From Leptobrachium leishanense (Eukaryota; Chordata; Amphibia; Anura; Megophryidae), in contig CM019069.1 in assembly GCA_009667805.1 (NCBI GenBank), forward strand, positions 99,359,204 to 99,423,203: 64,000 nt of DNA, in the 5' to 3' direction. Within the stretch, counting starts at the first letter, position 1; the number at the start of each line of letters is the position of its first letter. Under the pieces are notes generated by a model. It saw only the letters and a program-made list of their open reading frames with translations. It did no database searches and was not told where the DNA came from. This document shows positions 53,894 through 64,000 of this stretch, one piece after another. Both the position numbers and the translations under genes were made by a program.

Positions 53894-54985
53894 TGTCACG
53901 GAATGGCCCAGCACCCTCAGCCAGGGACCGTCCTTTAGGACGTTCCTCTTCCCATAGATTTTTAGGTGCCGTTGCACCCTCGGAGTTCCGTTTTATATTT
54001 TATTTAGATGTGGTTTTGTGTGTGGTGTAATAAAAGTGTCCCCATTTGTGTATTGTGAAATGTATGAAAATTCCTTGTGTGTGCCTTGCCCACCGCCATT
54101 TTCCCAGCGCCTCGTGGATCCGGTCAGAATGATCGGATCGGAAAATGGCCGATTCGGGCCATCCGGTCGAATCGCAAAATGGTCGATTCGGACCATCCGG
54201 TCCGAATCGGCAACTCCCCGATTCGTAACCGCCAATACGAATCGGGTCCCGGGTGCCTCCTGCCAGCGAGGGCCAATGGGACTTGTGTGGGCGGGCAGGG
54301 ATTCCCATTGTTCTGATATTGGGTTAATGTTTATAAATATATGTGTTGTGTAAAAATAAAGCAGATTATCTAGTGCATTCAGCTTCGACTGGTGACTTTT
54401 ATTCTCGGCCGTATTTTCTGAGATCCCGCGCGGTCTTCAGAGTGCGGCGTCCTGAGATAAGATCCGAACCGAACACCCAGTGCCTGCATCTTGCATCAGG
54501 ACAGAGGTATAGCGTATGGCCATCGGTTTTGGGAACTTTCGACCGAGGCTCCGACATCCGATCCGAAGGCGCGGCCCGTCTACCGCGCTTCGGTATATCG
54601 AGCGGCATGTGAGTAGATCCGAATATTCACTCGACGGAGATCCCCCATCAGATCCGAATATTCACTCGACAGAGATCTCTCATAAGATCCGAATATTCAC
54701 CCGAGGGAGATCCGATCCCCATATCCGTACGGCCGTTCCGCAGACGTCACACACATCAGCCAGGTCAGTGAGCCAGCTGCTCGGGACGCTGAGTGCCGTG
54801 TGGCTCAGTGGTCGGGCTGGTTCTACGCAGGGGTCCCCTCCACAGCCCGCTCACCCTTCCCCAGGGTCACTCCAGGTCGCACGAGACGCCGAGTGCCGTG
54901 ACACTCGGTAGTCGGGCCAGCGGTAAGCAGTGGGGGTACGCAGATAGGAGCACACCCTCAGGCGGACAACACTCATTCCGCCACA
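53894..54985 (+). repeat. 3' LTR of non-autonomous element
   Basis: Same length as the 5' LTR with scattered substitutions (for example CACCCACGG against CACCCTCGG, GATTCGGTC against GATCCGGTC). Divergence is about 1 percent, indicating recent insertion. Confidence 0.95.
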
Positions 54986-54990
54986 AGCGT

Positions 54991-55654
54991 CCTCAAGTTT
55001 TTTCATCCTGTGCTCCCTCTGTGCGGGCAGGATGAGCTCTGCAACTTTACCCTTGTATCGTGGATCAAGAAGGGTTGCCAACCAGTAATGATCCCTCTCC
55101 TTGATAGCACGAATCCTGGGGTCCTTTAGCAGGCTTTGCATTATTAGGGAACCCATGCAGCGTAGGTTGGAGGTGGCTTTAGCTTCCGAGTCTTCCTGGT
55201 CAATGAGGATGACCGTATCGTGCACTTCCTCCTCCCAGCCACGCACTAGCCCTTCTGTTTCTGGGCACACGAAACCCTCTCTTGAGGAATCCCCACCTTC
55301 AATGCCCCCACTACTTAAATATTCCTCCTCTTCCTCCTCCTGTCTGATCTGAGTAGGACCTGCTGGAATGCTGTCTGCGGAAAGACTGGGGCCTTGAGAG
55401 CTAGGGAAGGCCTCCTCTTCCTCCCGCTGCTCTGCCTCTAGTGCCACATCTATAATTCCCCGCAGAGTGCGCTCCAGCAGGACCACTAAAGGAATTGTGT
55501 CACTGATGCATGCACTGTCCCTGCTCACCATCCTCGTTTCCTCCTCAAATGGTGACAGTACAGTGCATGCATCCTTGATCATCAGCCACTGCGGGGGAGA
55601 AAAAAACAAGTTGGCTTGAACCTGTCCTTGTGCCATACTCACACAGGTACTCAT
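54991..55654 (-). pseudogene. hAT transposase, middle-to-C-terminal part
   Basis: Minus strand carries FFSPPQWLMIKDACTVLSPF, an acidic insert (RQEEEEEEYLSSGG), then LLKDPRIRAIKERDHYWLAT and LLDPRYKGKV, the LDPR motif common to hAT transposases. Coding is cut at 54990 by the LTR element and resumes at 50253. The open frame past 54990 is LTR sequence. Confidence 0.9.
55188..55377. repeat. 190-bp direct repeat, original copy
   Basis: Part of the hAT gene encoding the acidic insert. Repeated at 56024-56213 beside the CR1 5' end. Confidence 0.92.
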
Positions 55655-56030
55655 TGATGGCCCTCTGCTGCCTGTGCAGATGCTGCAGCATTGCTAATGT
55701 CGAGTTCCACCTGGTGGGCATGTCATAGATCAGACGGTTTGTGGGAAGGTGGAATTCTCTTTGAATTTCTGCCAGGCGAACGCTTGCTGGGAATGACCGT
55801 CTGAAGTGGCTGCAGACTTTTCTGGCCTGGCTGAGAAGCTCTGGCAGCCCTGGGTACTTGGTTAGGAAACGCTGTACCACTAGATTTAGGACGCGTGCTA
55901 GGCATGGTACATGCATCAATTTACCCTTGCGTAGGGCGGAGAGAAGGTTGCTGCCATTATCACAGATGATCATTCCCAGCTCAAGCCTGCGTGGTGTTAA
56001 CCATCTCTGCACCTGGCCCTGCAGAGTCTT
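55545..56030 (-). pseudogene. hAT transposase, catalytic RNase-H-like part
   Basis: LQGQVQRWLTPRRLELGMII is followed by CDNGSNLLSALRKGK, where D of CDNGSN matches the second catalytic Asp of hAT enzymes. CLARVLNLVVQRFL is the conserved C/H region (CxAHxLNL type; Arg replaces His here), and MPTRWNSTLAMLQHL is the RWNST motif. A frame change near 55640 leads to the next segment. Confidence 0.9.
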
Positions 56031-56213
56031 CCTGGTCAATGAGGATGAACGTATCGTGCACTTCCTCCTTCCAGCCACGCACTAGCCCTTCTGTTTCTGG
56101 GCACACAAAACCCTCTCTTGAGGAATCCCCACCTTCAATGCCCCCACTACTTAAATATTCCTCCTCTTCCTCCTCCTGTCTGATCTGAGTAGGAGCTGCT
56201 GGAATGCTGTCTG
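56024..56213. repeat. 190-bp direct repeat, extra copy at CR1 5' junction
   Basis: Near-identical to 55188-55377, same orientation. It lies between the true hAT sequence (LQGQVQRW) and the first CR1 base, so it is out of place in the transposase gene. Confidence 0.92.
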
Positions 56214-58147
56214 TTTTTTATAAAAAAACTCAGCGTGAAGAGGATAGGCAAACCTATAAGATTAGGCAGAAAGAGGCAAAGAGCTTCCAAAGCACACGCA
56301 GAAGAGAAAATAGCTCAGTCAGTAAAAAAGGGGGACAAAACATTTTTTAGATACATAAACGAGAAAAGAAAAGTAAAACAAGGATTAGTTAGATTAAAAA
56401 CAAAGGAAGGAAGGTATGTAGAAGAGGATAAAAGTCTCGCTGACAGCCTCAATGAATATTTTTGTTCAGTCTTTGCAGAAGAAAAGGAAGGAAAGGGACC
56501 TCAGTTAGGAGAGAACACTAAAGAGACATTTACATATGAGTTTACAGAGGAGGAGGTTCTAAAGCAGCTGTCTAAAGTAAAGACAAATAAGTCAATGGGG
56601 CCTGATGGGATCCATCCTAAATTTATAAAAGAGCTCAGTGATGTAATAGCAAAACCGTTAACAGATTTATTTAACCAATCCTTGTTAACAGGAGTCGTCC
56701 CAGAAGACTGGAAATTAGCAAATGTTGTGCCCATTTACAAGAAGGGTAGTAGGGAGGAATCGGGGAACTATAGGCCAGTTAGTCTTACGTCAGTAGTGGG
56801 GAAATTAATGGAAACCATGTTAAAGGAAAGGATTGTTGAACATCTAAAAACACATAGATTACAGGATCAGAAACAACATGGGTTTACCTCAGGGAGATCA
56901 TGCCAAACTAATCTTATTGATTTTTTTGATTGGGTAACAAAAATAATAGACACAGGTGGTGCAGTAGACATTGCTTATTTAGATTTCAGTAAGGCTTTTG
57001 ATACTGTTCCGCATAGAAGGCTTATCAATAAATTGCAATCTTTGAGCTTGGATTCCAATATTGTTGAATGGATTAGGCAGTGGCTGAGTGACAGACAACA
57101 GAGGGTTGTGGTAAATGGAGTTTATTCGGCGCAAGGTCTTGTTACCAGTGGGGTACCTCAGGGGTCAGTACTTGGACCCATTCTCTTTATTATTTTATTA
57201 GTGATATTGCAAAAGGTATTAATGGAAAAGTATGTCTTTTTGCTGATGACACAAAAATTTGCAACAGGGTTGACGTTCCTGGAGGGATCAGCCAAATGAC
57301 AAATGATTTAGGTAAACTAAAAAAATGGTCGGAGTTGTGGCAATTGAGTTTTAATGTGGATAAGTGCAAGATAATGCACCTGGGCGTAAAAACCCAAGGG
57401 CTGAATATAAGAATATTTGATACAGTCCTAACCTCAACATCTGAGGAAAGGGATTTAGGGGTCATTATTTCAGAGGATCTAAGGGTAAGTAGTCAATGTA
57501 ATAGAGCAGCAGGAAATGCTAGCAGAATGCTTGGTGGTTGTGTAGGGAGAGGCATTAGCAGTAGGAAAAGGGAAGTGCTCATGCCACTGTACAGAGCACT
57601 GGTGAGACCTCACTTGGAGTACTGTGTGCAGTACTGGAGACCGTATCTCCAGAAGGATATAGACATCTTAGAGAGAGTTCAGAGAAGGGCTACTAAAATG
57701 GTGTACGGCTTGAAGGAGAAAAGTTACCAAGAAAGGCTTAATGATCTTAACATGTACAGCTTGGAAAAAAGACGAGACAGAGGAGATATGATAGAAACAT
57801 TTAAATACGTAAAGGGAATCCACAAGGTAGAGGAAGGGAGTATATTTAAAAGAAAACAAAATAGCAAAACAAGAGGACATAGTCTTAGATTAGAGGGGCA
57901 AAGGTTTAAAAGTAACATCAGGAAGCATTATTTTACTGAGCGGGTGGTGGATACATGGAACAGTCTTCCAGTAGAAGTGGTAGAGGCCAAAACAGTAATT
58001 GAATTTAAGCAAGCATGGGATAGGCATAAGGCTATCTATCCTAAACAAAAGATAAATCCAGGTCAAGTATCCATGTAATTGGGCAGACTAGATGGGCCGA
58101 AAGGTTCTTATCTGCCGACATTTTTCTATGTTTCTATGTTTCTATGA
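56214..58147 (+). mobile_element. CR1-type LINE, 5'-truncated
   Basis: Contains the pre-RT linker, a whole RT domain and the C-terminal domain, then the octamer tail TTTCTATG repeated, a CR1 hallmark. ORF1 and the endonuclease are missing. It splits the hAT transposase between GPEILS and LQGQVQRW. No target duplication is seen at the tail, but a 190-bp hAT copy sits at the 5' junction. Confidence 0.93.
56235..58078 (+). pseudogene. CR1 reverse transcriptase and C-terminal domain
   Basis: Frame 56235-57299 has GPDGIHPKFIKEL, NYRPVSLTSVVGKLMET, QHGFTSGRSCQTNLIDF, DIAYLDFSKAFDTVPHRRL and TSGVPQGSVLGPILF (RT blocks 1 to 4). A single-base loss near 57185 shifts the frame, so the catalytic FADD at about 57239 is read only in frame 57296-58078, which continues through LEYCVQYWRPYLQKD to the end. 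The protein would copy CR1 RNA at a nicked target. Confidence 0.92.
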
Positions 58148-58966
58148 CAGAATTTCTGGCCCGGTGTGGCTCCTGTCCCCTAAACAAACCAGCTCAAGCA
58201 CAGTATGGCTTCTTTTTGCTTGAGCCATTGCGTAGACCCTGTCAGATGTCGGTTTAACTGCCACTTCGCCAGAGACAGAAAAGGAGGAGGAGGAGGAGGA
58301 AGAGGGAGAGGTGGTGGTGGTGTAGCAGACAGACCTCATACAAGCAGCTTTCTGGAGGTGTGGTGGATGAACAAGCTCCAGCACAGAGCCCCGTCTTGGA
58401 TCCCTCCCAGCTGCAATCAGAGTTACCCAGTGTGCCGTGAAGGAAATGTAACGACCCTGTCCATGCTTGCTGGATCATGTGTCTAAAGTCACATGCACCT
58501 TGTTGCTGACTGCCTTTCCCAATGACTGGATAACATTGTCTTCCACGTGCTGGTATAGTGCTGGAATGGCCTTGCGTGAAAAGTAATGGCGTTTTGGAAC
58601 CTGCCACTGTGGTACAGCACATTCAGCAAATTCACAGAAGGGAGCAGAGTCCACCAGCTGGAAAGGCAGCAGCTGCAATGCGAGTAATTTTGCTAAGGTG
58701 GCATTTAGACGTTGTGCTTGGGGATGGTTGGGACTATATTTTTTCTTACGCTGCAGCAGCTGCGACAACGTAATCTGACTGCGTAAATCTTCAGCTGCTG
58801 GGAGGATGTCACATTGTGAGGAAGGACCTGGTACATCCATTACTGTAGCATCATCCATCCCTGTCAGTGGAGGTTGTAGGCAATGACATGGCAGGACATA
58901 CAGTGGGGATAGAGACATATGAGGAGGAGGAGGACCTACGCAAAGTTTTGCACCAACGGGATGCAT
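58148..58966 (-). pseudogene. hAT transposase, N-terminal-to-catalytic part
   Basis: Reads LPFQLVDSAPFCEFAECAVP, KRHYFSRKAIPALYQHVEDN and KVHVTLDT (first catalytic Asp in the usual hAT position). After a frame change come SFTAHWVTLIAAG and AKRSHTVLELVCLGDRSHTG up to the CR1 insertion at 58147. The order matches ZBED-type hAT enzymes. Confidence 0.9.
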
Positions 58967-59883
58967 GGCGGGTGGTCATATGTCGCCTCAAGCACGTGGT
59001 ACCCAAGTGTCCGGTGTCTTTCCCACGCTTCAGCCTCCTCTGACATAGATTACAAATAGCAACGGTGGGGTCTGCTGCACATTTCTTAAAGAACTCCCAG
59101 ACAGCAGAGTTCCTGCATGTGTTCTTTGAGACAACAGCACTCTGCACTGAAGCAGCTCTGACATCTGCTGCCTTGGTCTGGCTAGTGCTACGGTTGGTCA
59201 CAGAGGATGTTGTGCCTCGTGTTTGCTGTGCCTCCTCCTCCTCCTCCCCCTCCTCCTCACTTGATTCCTCAGTTCGATCTGGCACCCAGGTGGAGTCAGT
59301 GACCTCATCATCAATGTCATCTTCACCCCCTATTTCCTCGTCACTGGAGCCAACTTGGCAGTATGCTGCAGCTGCTGGGGCAACATGAGTGCCAGTTATT
59401 TGTGTGTCATCACTGGCACCCCCTTCCTCTAGGTTGAGTATACTCCCTTGCTCAACCTCAGAGATTGAATCAGAGCACTGTAGTTGCTGCGCATCCTCAA
59501 GCAGCATGTCACTGTCATTGTAGTCAAACAATTCAGCTGACTCCTCCTTGTGTGATAGCGAGGCTACGGCAGGAGTAGCTGTGGACATGGAGGCTGCATT
59601 AGATGCTTTGGCAGCTGAGGTGGACTGTAAAGCACTAGAAGCCTGGCTGGCAGAGGACTCGGAGGATGAGGATGGCCTGGCTAGCCAATCCACCAAATCC
59701 TCTGTATGTTGCTGCAGGTTAAGAAGACGGCCAGCACCAATAATGCAGGGGCACCAAGCGTGCCCCTGTAGAGGATGCACCACGTCCACCACGACCAGAG
59801 GCACAGCCTCCCGACACAGGGGCTGCTTGCCCTCTTATCTGTGTTTGGGAGCGTCTGCCTGTCCTTTTTGTTCTTTCAGACAT
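58851..59883 (-). pseudogene. hAT transposase N-terminus with BED zinc finger
   Basis: The likely natural start is the ATG at 59883 (MSERTKRTGRRSQTQIRGQA). A frame change near 59750 moves coding to the frame that opens at 59804. An acidic, serine-rich stretch (about residues 95-195) leads to a BED finger, AVWEFFKKCAADPTVAICNL then CQRRL and LRRHMTTRH, giving the C-x2-C and H-x4-H ligands. BED fingers bind the transposon ends. Confidence 0.9.
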
Positions 59884-59964
59884 GGTGAGTGATATATAGA
59901 TTAAATATATACAGAACTCTGATTCAACTCTGGTATAAAGATTAAAGATTTACAGAACTCTGGT

Positions 59965-62900
59965 ATAAATCAGTGAGACCCTTTGATGGGTGGCAGTGAA
60001 ACCTCTTATAAATCAGTGAGACCCCTTGATGGGTGGCAGTGAAACCTCCTATAAATCAGTGAGACCCTTTGATGGGTGGCAGTGAAACCTCTTATAAATC
60101 AGTGAGACCCTTTGATGGGTGGCAGTGAAACCTCTTATAAATCAGTGAGACCCTTTGATGGGTAGCAGTGAAACCTCTTATAAATCAGTGAGACCCTTTG
60201 ATGGGTGGCAGTTAAACCTCCTATAAATCAGTGAGACCCTTTGATTGGTGGCAGTGAAACCTCTTATAAATCAGTGAGACCCTTTGATGGGTGGCAGTGA
60301 AACCTCCTATAAATCAGTGAGACCCTTTGATGGGTGGCAGTGAAACCTCTTATAAATCAGTGAGACCCCTTGATGGGTGGCAGTGAAACCTCCTATAAAT
60401 CAGTGAGACCCTTTGATGGGTGGCAGTGAAACCTCCTATAAATCAGTGAGACCCTTTGATGGGTGGCAGTGAAACCTCCTATAAATCAGTGAGACCCTTT
60501 GATGGGTGGCAGTGAAACCTCTTATAAATCAGTGAGACCCTTTGATGGGTGGCAGTGAAACCTCCTATAAATCAGTGAGACCCTTTGATGGGTGGCAGTG
60601 AAACCTCCTATAAATCAGTGAGACCCTTTGATGAGTGGCAGTGAAGCCTCTTATAAATCAGTGAGACCCCTTGATGGGTGGCAGTGAAACCTCCTATAAA
60701 TCAGTGAGACCCTTTGATGGGTGGCAGTGAAACCTCTTATAAATCAGTGAGACCCTTTGATGGGTGGCAGTGAAACCTCCTATAAATCAGTGAGACCCTT
60801 TGATGGGTAGCAGTGAAACCTCTTATAAATCAGTGAGACCCTTTGATGGGTGGCAGTGAAACCTCCTATAAATCAGTGAGACCCTTTGATTGGTGGCAGT
60901 GAAACCTCCTATAAATCAGTGAGACCCTTTGATTGGTGGCAGTGAAACCTCTTATAAATCAGTGAGACCCTTTGATGGGTGGCAGTGAAACCTCCTATAA
61001 ATCAGTGAGACCCTTTGATGGGTGGCAGTGAAACCTCTCATAAATCAGTGAGACCCCTTGATGGGTGGCAGTGAAACCTCTTATAAATCAGTGAGACCCT
61101 TTGATGGGTGGCAGTGAAACCTCCTATAAATCAGTGAGACCCTTTGATGGGTGGCAGTGAAACCTCCTATAAATCAGTGAGACCCTTTGATGGGTGGCAG
61201 TGAAACCTCTTATAAATCAGTGAGACCCCTTGATGGGTGGCAGTGAAACCTCCTATAAATCAGTGAGACCCTTTGATGGGTGGCAGTGAAACCTCCTATA
61301 AATCAGTGAGACCCTTTGATGGGTGGCAGTGAAACCTCCTATAAATCAGTGAGACCCTTTGATGGTGGCAGTGAAACCTCTTATAAATCAGTGAGACCCT
61401 TGATGGGTGGCAGTGAAACCTCCTATAAATCAGTGAGACCCTTTGATGGGTGGCAGTGAAACCTCCTATAAATCAGTGAGACCCTTTGATGGGTGGCAGT
61501 GAAACCTCCTATAAATCAGTGAGACCTTTGATGGGTGGCAGTGAAACCTCCTATAATCAGTGAGACCCTTTGATGGGTGGCAGTGAAACCTCCTATAAAT
61601 CAGTGAGACCCTTTGATGGGTGGCAGTGAAACCTCTTATAAATCAGTGAGACCCTTTGATGGGTGGCAGTGAAACCTCCTATAAATCAGTGAGACCCTTT
61701 GATGGGTGGCAGTGAACCTCCTATAAATCAGTGAGACCCTTTGATGGGTGGCAGTGAAACCTCCTATAAATCAGTGAGACCCTTTGATGGGTGGCAGTGA
61801 AACCTCTTATAAATCAGTGAGACCCCTTGATGGGTGGCAGTGAAACCTCCTATAAATCAGTGAGACCCTTTGATGGGTGGCAGTGAAACCTCCTATAAAT
61901 CAGTGAGACCCTTTGATGGGTGGCAGTGAAACCTCCTATAAATCAGTGAGACCCTTTGATGGGTGGCAGTGAAACCTCTTATAAATCAGTGAGACCCTTT
62001 GATGGGTGGCAGTGAAACTTCCTATAAATCAGTGAAACCTCCTATAAATCAGTGAGACCCTTTGATGGGTGGCAGTGAAACCTCCTATAAGTCAGTGAGA
62101 CCCTTTGATGGGTGGCAGTGAAACCTCCTATAAATCAGTGAGACCCTTTGATGGGTGGCAGTGAAACCTCCTATAAATCAGTGAGACCCTTTGATGGGTG
62201 GCAGTGAAACCTCCTATAAATCAGTGAGACCCTTTGATGGGTGGCAGTGAAACCTCCTATAAATCAGTGAGACCCTTTGATTGGTGGCAGTGAAACCTCT
62301 TATAAATCAGTGAGACCCTTTGATGGGTGGCAGTGAAACCTCCTATAAATCAGTGAGACCCTTTGATGGGTGGCAGTGAAACCTCTCATAAATCAGTGAG
62401 ACCCTTGATGGGTGGCAGTGAAACCTCTTATAAATCAGTGAGACCCTTTGATGGGTGGCAGTGAAACCTCCTATAAATCAGTGAGACCCTTTGATGGGTG
62501 GCAGTGAAACCTCCTATAAATCAGTGAGACCCTTTGATGGGTGGCAGTGAAACCTCTTATAAATCAGTGAGACCCCTTGATGGGTGGCAGTGAAACCTCT
62601 ATAAATCAGTGAGACCCTTTGATGGGTGGCAGTGAAACCTCCTATAAATCAGTGAGACCCTTTGATGGGTGGCAGTGAAACCTCCTATAAATCAGTGAGA
62701 CCTTTGATGGGTGGCAGTGAAACCTCTTATAAATCAGTGAGACCCCTTGATGGGTGGCAGTGAAACCTCCTATAAATCAGTGAGACCCTTTGATGGGTGG
62801 CAGTGAACCTCCTATAAATCAGTGAGACCTTTGATGGGTGGCAGTGAAACCTCCTATAAATCAGTGAGACCCTTTGATGGGTGGCAGTGAAACCTCCTAT

Positions 62901-63640
62901 AAATCAGTGAGACCCTTTGATGGGTGGCAGTGAAACCTCCTATAAATCAGTGAAACCTCCTATAAATCAGTGAGACCCTTTGATGGGTGGCAGTGAATCC
63001 TCTTATAAATCAGTGAGACCCCTTGATGGGTGGCAGTGAAACCTCCTATAAATCAGTGACACCCTTTGATGGGTGGCAGTGAAACCTCTTATAAATCAGT
63101 GAGACCCCTTGATGGGTGGCAGTGAATTCCTCCTATAAATCAGTGAGACACTTTGATGGGTGGCAGTGAAACCTCCTTTAAATCAGTGAGACCCTTTGAT
63201 GGGTGGCAGTGAAACCTCCTATAAATCAGTGAGACCCTTTGATGGGTGGCAGTGAAACCTCTTATAAATCAGTGAGACCCCGTGATGGGTGGCAGTTAAA
63301 CCTCCTATAAATCAGTGAGACACTTTGATGGGTGGCAGTGAAACCTCCTATAAATCAGTGAGACCCTTTGATGGGTGGCAGTGAAACCTCCTATAAATCA
63401 GTGAGACCCTTTGATGGGTGGCAGTGTAACCTCCTATAAATCAGTGAGACCCTTTGATGGGTGGCAGTGAAACCTCCTATAAATCAGTGAGACCCTTTGA
63501 TGGGTGGCAGTGAAACCTCCTATAAATCAGTGAGACCCTTTGATGGGTGGCAGTGAAACCTCCTATAAATCAGTGAGACCCTTTGATGGGTGGCAGTGAA
63601 ATCTCTTATAAATCAGAGAGACCCCTTGATGGCTGGCAGC
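59965..63640. repeat. 43-bp tandem array, about 85 copies
   Basis: Unit theme AATCAGTGAGACCCTTTGAT plus GGGTGGCAGTGAAACCTCCT plus ATA. Identity between neighbours is very high. Variants include CTTATA against CCTATA, TTGATTGGTGG, and single-base losses. It lies just upstream of the transposase start, in the hAT 5' region. Confidence 0.96.
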
Positions 63641-63649
63641 CAGTGAGAA

Positions 63650-64000
63650 CACACGGATTATAACAATTCCCAAATATTTTGTAGATATTAGTGACCCCAA
63701 AAATACTGCATGGTACTGGCTGTGTGACAAGACACAGATCACCTCAATTCACAAATGTTTTAAAGAAATTAGTGAGTCCCAAAATACTGCGTGGTACTGG
63801 CTGTGTGACAAGACACAGAAGATCACCTCAATTCACAAATGTTTTAAAGAAATTAGTGAGCCCCAAAATACTGCGTGGTACTGGCTGTGTGACAAGACAC
63901 AGATCACCTCAATTCACAAATGTTTTAAAGAAATTAGTGAGCCCCAAAATACTGCGTGGTACTGGCTGTGGGACAAGACACAGATCACCTCAATTCACAA
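63650..64000. repeat. 81-84-bp tandem array, continues past edge
   Basis: At least four units with CCCCAAAATACTGCGTGGTA and CAGATCACCTCAATTCAC. It begins after a short transition (CCAGTGAGAACACACGG) and is cut by the window end. Confidence 0.93.

Larger units (their letters stand above)
50259..54985 (+). mobile_element. Young non-autonomous LTR retrotransposon (4727 bp)
   Basis: Two LTRs of exactly 1092 bp (50259-51350 and 53894-54985) differ at roughly a dozen bases. A perfect 5-bp duplication AGCGT flanks the element (50254-50258 and 54986-54990). A leucine-tRNA primer site follows the 5' LTR and a polypurine tract precedes the 3' LTR. The 2.54-kb interior has ORFs but no protease, RT, RNase H or integrase motif, so it must be moved by another element. 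Confidence 0.95.
47696..64000 (-). mobile_element. Large autonomous-type hAT transposon, 3' end to past window edge
   Basis: The 3' terminus TAGGGATGAGCCGAACACC is at 47696 and the transposase reads leftward from 59883 toward it. The subterminal sequence matches the small hAT at 9806 base by base for about 300 bases. It contains a 146-bp array after the gene, a 43-bp and an 81-bp array before it, plus an LTR element and a CR1. At over 16 kb (about 9.4 kb without nested insertions) it is unusually long. The 5' TIR is outside the window. Confidence 0.8.

Noticed and set aside
59965..63640. CRISPR-like array of regular repeats
   Set aside because: Units are contiguous with no unique spacers, and the setting is a eukaryotic transposon.
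1..64000. Host genes or exons
   Set aside because: Every frame with recognisable domains belongs to a transposable element; no exon chain with splice sites and host-protein similarity was seen.

Overview
This window looks like vertebrate intergenic DNA built almost entirely of transposable elements and their tandem repeats. I see no host protein-coding gene, no host exon chain and no cellular RNA gene. The mixture suggests an amphibian, most likely a frog: Tc1-type mariners with long TIRs, chromodomain and non-chromodomain Ty3/gypsy elements, Penelope-like elements with a GIY-YIG domain, a DIRS-type element, CR1 LINEs, an L1/Tx1-type ORF1, tRNA-derived SINEs, ZBED-type hAT transposons and hammerhead-ribozyme retrozymes. 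A salamander or lungfish cannot be excluded from sequence alone.

Layout. 1-470: minus-strand Penelope-like remnant, then GC-rich degenerate repeats. 1300-8310: minus-strand Ty3/gypsy element with two near-identical LTRs, a proline-tRNA-type primer site and frameshifted gag and pol. 8311-23276: a Tc1 mariner split inside its transposase by a chromodomain gypsy element (9096-22435). The 5' LTR of that gypsy element was itself split by a 4.6-kb hAT (9806-14423) with perfect 8-bp target duplications and by a CR1 fragment. The hAT carries piggyBac-like, hAT-MITE and Harbinger-like insertions. 24124-28797: a DIRS-type element with inverted termini and an internal complementary region, whose interior is mostly a 32-bp minisatellite and a solo LTR. 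28798-33693: unclassified DNA, a piggyBac-like element and a Penelope end. 33702-35001: a hAT MITE with a minisatellite. 35088-39600: a CR1, a SINE tail, and a Penelope element split by nested piggyBac-like elements.

39780-44731 is a broken L1/Tx1-type ORF1 split by a hAT (41009-43320) and by a dimeric retrozyme. The two 322-nt retrozyme units each carry a complete type-I hammerhead ribozyme. 44732-47695 holds minisatellites and hAT termini. From 47696 to past the window end lies one very large hAT. Its 3' TIR is at 47696, followed by a 146-bp array, a minus-strand ZBED-type transposase in pieces (49825-59883), a 43-bp array of about 85 copies and an 81-bp array. The transposase is split by a young LTR element without reverse transcriptase (50259-54985: two 1092-bp LTRs, leucine-tRNA primer site, SAP-like and repeat-rich ORFs) and by a CR1 (56214-58147).

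The coding regions are selfish replication genes (gag, protease, RT, RNase H, integrase, transposases), nearly all broken by stops or frameshifts. Target-site duplications allow the order of many insertions to be read. The strongest candidates for something little described are the tandem hammerhead retrozyme, the non-autonomous LTR element with a novel internal protein, and the array-rich giant hAT.
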